Source: JAFGNW01 sp964618515
GTDB taxonomy: Bacteria > Zixibacteria > MSB-5A5 > GN15 > FEB-12
Assembly (NCBI GenBank): GCA_964618515.1
Contig: CAZUAS010000068.1
Span: forward strand, 1-15,992
Length of the DNA stretch: 15,992 nucleotides
Direction of reading: 5' to 3'
Each line of letters opens with the position of its first letter. Position 1 is the first letter of the stretch. This document shows positions 11,384-15,992 of the stretch, in pieces. The notes beneath the pieces are model-generated. The model worked only from the letters and a program-made list of their open reading frames with translations. It was not told the DNA's origin and did not search any database. Position numbers and translations under genes: made by a program.

Positions 11384-11567
11384 AAAACCCCTTTTGTTTT
11401 GTTTGTTGGTTGATTGACTGTAACAATGGCTCCCTCAAAGTAACGGGAGAAAAATTATTTTTTGAACAGGATCGCCAAATTTTAAAAAATTTTTATATAT
11501 GTCTGTTAATCCATAGTGGGATTAATGTGTTACCCGTGAGTGTTTCTTATTTTAGGAGGGTAATCTT
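11375..11567 (+). other. rpoB leader region
   Basis: After the attenuator candidate there is no gene until rpoB. The stretch holds a T/G-rich run, a 5-bp stem CTCCC/GGGAG (11430-11434 with 11445-11449), an AT-rich block (11477-11500) that could include a -10 box but has no convincing -35, the inverted repeat at 11506-11525, and the rpoB ribosome-binding site AGGAGG (11554-11559). Confidence 0.5.
11506..11525. repeat. perfect 7-bp inverted repeat in the rpoB leader
   Basis: TTAATCC (11506-11512) and GGATTAA (11519-11525) are exact reverse complements around a 6-base loop, with two possible flanking G-U pairs. It lies 29 bases before the rpoB ribosome-binding site. It could be a leader hairpin or, as DNA, an operator-like palindrome just downstream of the AT-rich block. 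Confidence 0.45.
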
Positions 11568-14500
11568 TTGACCCGAATTGGTGAGTTAACAAGGATAAGT
11601 TACGCGTCTATTCCGGACGCCGTGGAAATGCCCAATTTACTTGAAGTGCAGTTGCAATCCTATGAAGATTTTCTGCAGGCGGAAGTACCCGTTAATAAAC
11701 GCGAAAAGAAAGGGTTGCATCAGATTTTCATGGATATCTTTCCCGTAACCGATATTCATGAAAACTACTCCCTGGAATATCTCGGTTATCATCTCGGTCC
11801 CAAACGATACTCGATTGAAGAGTGCCGGGAACGAAACATGACTTATGCCGCCCCCCTGAAAGTAACCATGCGTCTGGTTACCCGCCAGGGCGAAGGCAAG
11901 CAAAAGGAAGTCAAGGATATCATCGAACAGGATGTCTATCTGGGCGAATTGCCTATTATTACCGAGTGGGGAACATTTATTATTAACGGAGCGGAAAGAG
12001 TGATTGTCAGTCAGCTCCATCGCAGCCCCGGAGTGTTTTTCGACGAAGTCATTCATCCCAACGGTAAAAAGTTATATTCCGCCCGCGTGATTCCCTATCG
12101 TGGCAGCTGGGTTGAATTCGGTATGGACGTCAATGATATCCTGTATGTTTATCTGGATTCCAAGAAAAAAATTCCTCTGACCACCTTATTCCGCTGTGTC
12201 GGTTATTCCACCGACGAAGAACTGGTTAACCTTTTTTATGAGGAACATATTAAAAAGGTAAATTTGACGGGTAAGGGGGCTGATGGTATCGAAGGTTCCT
12301 TCCTGGCGGAGACGATTGTTGACCGGGAAACCGGTGAGATTCTTTTCCCGGTCGGCGAAGAATTAAGCGAAGCCGTCATCGAAAAACTTTTGAATAATAA
12401 ATGCAAGTCCCTCAAGATAATTACCCGTGATGAAAAGCGCGAAGCTTACCTGGTTCTCAACACCCTTAAAAAGGATGTTACCAAATCCCGCGAGGAAGCA
12501 CTAATTAAAGTCTATTCGATGCTGCGGCCGGGCGAACCGCCGACGCTGGAAATGGCCGAATCTTTCCTCGATAAAATGCTGTTCAACAACAAACGCTATG
12601 ACCTGGGTGAAGTTGGTCGTTATATGATAAACCAGCGGATGGGTTTGGATATCCCCCTGGATAAGACTATTTTTGACGTCAGGGACTTCATTGCCATTAC
12701 CCGTTATCTGATCGGTTTGCGAAACGATATCGGCTATACCGATGATATTGACCATCTGGGTAACCGGCGTGCCCGCACGGTCGGTGAGTTGTTGTCCAAC
12801 CTGTTTTCCGTGGGTCTGTCAAGGGTTGCCCGTACTATCCGCGAACGGTTGTCCCTGAAAGACCAGGAAAACCTGACACCACAATTGCTGGTCAACGCCC
12901 GCACAGTGTCTTCGGTAGTGGAAACTTTTTTCGGTTCCTCCCAGTTGTCCCAGTTTATGGACCAGACCAATCCGCTGTCGGAGTTAACGAACAAACGAAG
13001 GTTATCAGCACTGGGCCCCGGTGGTTTAACCCGTGAAAGAGCCGGTTTTGAAGTACGCGACGTTCATCACACGCATTACGGCCGGATGTGTCCGATTGAA
13101 ACACCGGAAGGTCCTAATATCGGCCTGATTACGTCGCTGGCTACTTATGCCCGTATCAACCGTTATGGTTTTCTGGAGACTCCATACCGCAAAGTCGAAA
13201 AGGGAAGAGTGACCGAACAGGTGGTCTATCTCTCGGCTGATGCCGAGGACAGGTACTTTATCGCCCAGGCCAATGAACCTCTTGATAAAAACGGACATTT
13301 TATAAATGAGATGGTAATAACCAGACGCCGATCCGATTATCCGGTTGTGAAGGCGGAGGAAGTTCAGTATATGGATGTTTCGCCGCGTCAGATAGTATCG
13401 GTAGCTGCTTCTCTGATCCCCTTTTTGGAGCATGACGACGCCAACCGTGCCCTGATGGGTTCCAACATGCAACGCCAAGCGGTGCCTCTTTTAAAGACCG
13501 AAGCACCGCTCATCGGTACCGGTATGGAGCGCAAGGTGGCGGTCGATGCCGGGGTGGTGGTCAAAGCCCGCGAAGCGGGAACCGTCGTTTACGTGGATAA
13601 TCAAAAAATAATTATTCGACCTGAAATAAAACAGCGGGTCGGGAAACTGGGTTATGTCGAAGACCGGGAATACCATCTGATTAAATTTGCCCGGTCCAAC
13701 CAGGACACCTGTGTGAATTATCGCCCCGTGGTTAAAGAAGGGGATAAGGTTGTTGAAAATCAAGTTATCGCCGATGGTCCGGCTGTTGACCGGGGCGAGC
13801 TGGCGCTGGGCAATAACGCCCTGGTTGCCTTTATGCCCTGGCGCGGTTATAACTTTGAAGACGCTATTATTCTCTCTGAACGCCTGGTGCATCGGGATAT
13901 TTTTACCTCGATACATATCGAAGAATATGAACTTCAAGTGCGCGATACCAAGCGCGGGGCTGAAGAAATAACGCGTGAAATTCCTAATGTATCCGAGGAA
14001 GCCCTTTTAAACCTGGATGAACGGGGTATTATCCGTATCGGAGCCGAGGTGGAAGCCGGGGATATTTTGGTCGGCAAGGTTACTCCCAAAGGCGAGACCG
14101 AGCTGTCGCCCGAGGAACGCCTGTTGCGGGCTATTTTCGGGGAGAAAGCCGGCGATGTGCGCGATGCCTCTTTGAAAGCGCCACCCGGGATGAAGGGCGT
14201 CGTCATTAAAACCCGGGTTTTTTCCCGCAAGGAGCGGACGGAAGAAGCCAAAAAGAAAGAAAAGGCCGAGATTGCCCTTTTGAAAAAGAAGTTCAATAAG
14301 AAAATAATGGATATTTCCAGTCTGCGTAATCAGAAATTGAACGAACTTCTGGACGGGCAGACCTCGAGGGCGATTCGTTCCCTGGCTGATAATTCCGTGC
14401 TGATTCGTTCCGGTCATAAATTCAAAGCCGGTTTCTTTGACGAGTTTGATGTTGACAACGCGGTGGCGCCCGAAGGGTACTGCAACGATGAAAACATCAA

Positions 14501-15344
14501 CAAGCACGTGGGAAATATCATTGCCGAGGCGGCGGAGCTCATCGAAGCCAAGAAAAGCGAAATGGAAATCGAGATTGACAAGGTCCAGCGCGGTGCCGAG
14601 CTTCCGCCCGGCGTCAAACAACTGGTCAAGGTTACGATAGCCATTCGCCGCAAAATTTCCGTAGGCGATAAGATGGCAGGTCGTCATGGCAACAAGGGCG
14701 TTGTTTCCAAGATCGTTCCTGTCGAGGACATGCCTTATATGGAAGACGGTACGCCGATCGATATCATTTTAAACCCCCTCGGGGTTCCGTCGCGTATGAA
14801 TATCGGTCAGATAATGGAAACCCACCTGGGCTGGGCGGCGCGGCGCCTGAACGAATATGTCGCCACACCGGTATTCGACGGTGCCTCGGTTGAGGACATT
14901 AAAAAGAAACTCAACCAGGCCGGTCTTCCTGAAAGCGGCAAGATTACCCTTTATGACGGTCTTACCGGAACACCTTTCGATAACCCGGTTACCGTCGGTT
15001 ATATATACATGTTGAAACTATCACATCTGGTGGACGATAAGATCCACGCCCGTTCCATCGGCCCCTATTCCCTGGTTACACAACAGCCGCTGGGCGGTAA
15101 AGCCCAGTTTGGCGGTCAGCGTTTCGGGGAGATGGAAGTCTGGGCGCTGGAGGCTTATGGCGCGGCTTATACCCTGCAGGAAATGCTGACGGTTAAATCC
15201 GACGACGTTACCGGTCGCAGCCGCGTTTATGAAGCCATCGTCAAGGGTGAAAATCCGCCCGAACCGGGTTACCCGGAAGCCTTCAATGTCCTTATCAAGG
15301 AACTTCAGGCTCTGGGTCTAGATGTGAAGTTGATTGAGAAGTGA
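11568..15344 (+). CDS. rpoB: RNA polymerase beta subunit
   Basis: Beta forms one pincer of core RNA polymerase and the rifampicin pocket. The 1258-residue product is complete. The protrusion and lobe lead to FFGSSQLSQFMDQTNP, the rifampicin region (about residues 456-490), then the GRMCPIETPEGPNIGLI segment. The C-terminal third has SVGDKMAGRHGNKGVVSKI, the beta-flap region and QPLGGKAQFGGQRFGEMEVW. About 100 extra residues, partly charged coiled-coil (from RTEEAKKKEKAE), lie before GAELPPGVK, where diderm bacteria carry an insertion. Residue 475 is Asn (codon AAC at 12990-12992), where E. coli has His526. The start is TTG 11568, eight bases after AGGAGG; no better start lies nearby. rpoC follows after 61 bases. 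Confidence 0.98.
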   Translation: MTRIGELTRISYASIPDAVEMPNLLEVQLQSYEDFLQAEVPVNKREKKGLHQIFMDIFPVTDIHENYSLEYLGYHLGPKRYSIEECRERNMTYAAPLKVTMRLVTRQGEGKQKEVKDIIEQDVYLGELPIITEWGTFIINGAERVIVSQLHRSPGVFFDEVIHPNGKKLYSARVIPYRGSWVEFGMDVNDILYVYLDSKKKIPLTTLFRCVGYSTDEELVNLFYEEHIKKVNLTGKGADGIEGSFLAETIVDRETGEILFPVGEELSEAVIEKLLNNKCKSLKIITRDEKREAYLVLNTLKKDVTKSREEALIKVYSMLRPGEPPTLEMAESFLDKMLFNNKRYDLGEVGRYMINQRMGLDIPLDKTIFDVRDFIAITRYLIGLRNDIGYTDDIDHLGNRRARTVGELLSNLFSVGLSRVARTIRERLSLKDQENLTPQLLVNARTVSSVVETFFGSSQLSQFMDQTNPLSELTNKRRLSALGPGGLTRERAGFEVRDVHHTHYGRMCPIETPEGPNIGLITSLATYARINRYGFLETPYRKVEKGRVTEQVVYLSADAEDRYFIAQANEPLDKNGHFINEMVITRRRSDYPVVKAEEVQYMDVSPRQIVSVAASLIPFLEHDDANRALMGSNMQRQAVPLLKTEAPLIGTGMERKVAVDAGVVVKAREAGTVVYVDNQKIIIRPEIKQRVGKLGYVEDREYHLIKFARSNQDTCVNYRPVVKEGDKVVENQVIADGPAVDRGELALGNNALVAFMPWRGYNFEDAIILSERLVHRDIFTSIHIEEYELQVRDTKRGAEEITREIPNVSEEALLNLDERGIIRIGAEVEAGDILVGKVTPKGETELSPEERLLRAIFGEKAGDVRDASLKAPPGMKGVVIKTRVFSRKERTEEAKKKEKAEIALLKKKFNKKIMDISSLRNQKLNELLDGQTSRAIRSLADNSVLIRSGHKFKAGFFDEFDVDNAVAPEGYCNDENINKHVGNIIAEAAELIEAKKSEMEIEIDKVQRGAELPPGVKQLVKVTIAIRRKISVGDKMAGRHGNKGVVSKIVPVEDMPYMEDGTPIDIILNPLGVPSRMNIGQIMETHLGWAARRLNEYVATPVFDGASVEDIKKKLNQAGLPESGKITLYDGLTGTPFDNPVTVGYIYMLKLSHLVDDKIHARSIGPYSLVTQQPLGGKAQFGGQRFGEMEVWALEAYGAAYTLQEMLTVKSDDVTGRSRVYEAIVKGENPPEPGYPEAFNVLIKELQALGLDVKLIEK

Positions 15345-15405
15345 GTAACAGGAAGTTTTGGCAGTTCGGACGTTTATCCGGGCGTATCAAATAAAGGAGT
15401 GAACC

Positions 15406-15992
15406 GTGGTTGAAATGTTGTCAAAAGGTCAGGGACCTCAAAAGAAGCCGTCTGATTTCGCAGCTATTCAAATTCAGATTGCTTCTCCTGAAACCATATT
15501 ATCGTGGTCTTACGGCGAGGTGACCAAACCGGAAACAATCAACTACCGGTCGTTCAAGCCGGAACGAGATGGTCTTTTTTGCGAAAGAATTTTCGGTCCG
15601 GTGAAAGACTGGGAATGTAATTGCGGTAAATATAAACGAATCAGGTTCCGCGGGATTGTCTGTGACCGCTGTGGGGTGGAAGTCACCCAATCAAAAGTCC
15701 GTCGGGAACGGATGGGACATATTGAACTGGCGGTTCCGGTTTCTCATATCTGGTATTTCAAATCCCTGCCTTCACGGATCGGTCATATGCTGGACCTGTC
15801 GGTTCGCGAGCTGGAGAAAATCCTGTATTACGAAGTTTACATCATGGTTAACCCGGGCAATACTTCGTATGAAAAAGGAGACGTCATCTCTGAAGAGGAA
15901 TTTCTTGAGCTGGAAGAAGCCGGTAAGGAATTTGACGCCCGGATGGGCGCTGAGGCCATCAGGGACCTGTTGAAGGAAATCGATATCGATGA
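15406..15992 (+). CDS. rpoC: RNA polymerase beta' subunit, N-terminal part (3' end cut by the window edge)
   Basis: This is the start of beta'. The frame is open from GTG 15406 to the window end and gives 195 whole codons. AAAGGAG (15393-15399) lies six bases upstream; ATG 15415 is a less well spaced alternative. The N-terminal zinc ribbon is complete: Cys71 and Cys73, then Cys86 and Cys89, one residue off the E. coli positions, in a clamp segment running from CNCGKYKRIRFRG to CDRCGVEV. SFKPERDGLFCERIFGP (49-65) and HIELAVPVSHIW are typical. The last 55 bases equal bases 1-55, and the frame continues there without a break, so this and the fragment at 1-3566 are the two halves of one gene. Confidence 0.97.
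   Translation, partial: MVEMLSKGQGPQKKPSDFAAIQIQIASPETILSWSYGEVTKPETINYRSFKPERDGLFCERIFGPVKDWECNCGKYKRIRFRGIVCDRCGVEVTQSKVRRERMGHIELAVPVSHIWYFKSLPSRIGHMLDLSVRELEKILYYEVYIMVNPGNTSYEKGDVISEEEFLELEEAGKEFDARMGAEAIRDLLKEIDID
15938..15992. repeat. terminal direct repeat, right copy
   Basis: This is an exact copy of bases 1-55, in the same orientation and the same rpoC frame. Removing one copy closes the sequence into a circle of 15,937 bases. Confidence 0.95.

Noticed and set aside
11462..11500. Promoter before rpoB (TTGAAC with downstream AT-rich DNA)
   Set aside because: No -10 box lies at a proper distance from TTGAAC, and the best TATATA-like box has no -35. I left it as an AT-rich block.
15938..15992. 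Attachment site or recombination target
   Set aside because: The repeat lies inside conserved rpoC coding sequence, occurs only at the two ends and has the length of an assembler k-mer. No integrase is present.

Overview
The window is a block of bacterial housekeeping genes for translation and transcription, all on the + strand. In order it holds the 3' part of rpoC, rpsL, rpsG, fusA, tuf, rpmG, tRNA-Trp(CCA), secE, nusG, rplK, rplA, rplJ, rplL, rpoB and the 5' part of rpoC. I see no mobile element, CRISPR array, phage gene or defence gene. The beta' subunit carries an insertion of roughly 175 residues inside its trigger loop, and the beta subunit carries a late insertion near its C-terminal third. 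Both are typical of diderm bacteria and argue against Firmicutes or Actinobacteria. Order and sequence would fit an FCB-like or deltaproteobacteria-like lineage or a candidate phylum, but I cannot name a taxon.

The most important structural fact is that the last 55 bases (15938-15992) repeat the first 55 bases (1-55) exactly. The two rpoC pieces join in frame across this repeat into one 1365-residue beta' subunit, whose catalytic aspartates then fall at 460/462/464, the E. coli numbers. The sequence is therefore a closed loop of 15,937 unique bases. The likely cause is an assembly-graph loop. Many bacteria have two near-identical tuf genes, one after fusA (str operon) and one before rpmG/tRNA-Trp/secE. 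If the two were collapsed into one, the contig would close on itself. It should not be read as a plasmid or phage.

Region by region: 1-3566 is rpoC (C-terminal part); 3641-6773 is the str-type cluster rpsL-rpsG-fusA, with a 186-base spacer before fusA; 6794-7999 is tuf; 8034-9034 is rpmG, tRNA-Trp, secE and nusG; 9061-11323 is the L11-L1-L10-L12 cluster; 11324-11567 is a structured spacer that looks like an attenuator plus the rpoB leader; 11568-15992 is rpoB and the start of rpoC. Together they make ribosomal stalk and subunit proteins, the elongation factors, the core RNA polymerase, its elongation factor NusG and the SecE translocase subunit.

Oddities worth attention are: (i) a tuf gene whose codons 1-379 use an extreme set of purine-ending, normally disfavoured codons (15 of 22 Ile codons are ATA), with an abrupt switch to neighbour-like codons for the last 22; (ii) Asn at the RpoB position equivalent to E. 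coli His526 in the rifampicin pocket; (iii) two overlapping, mutually exclusive hairpins after rplL; and (iv) seven of thirteen protein genes starting with GTG or TTG.
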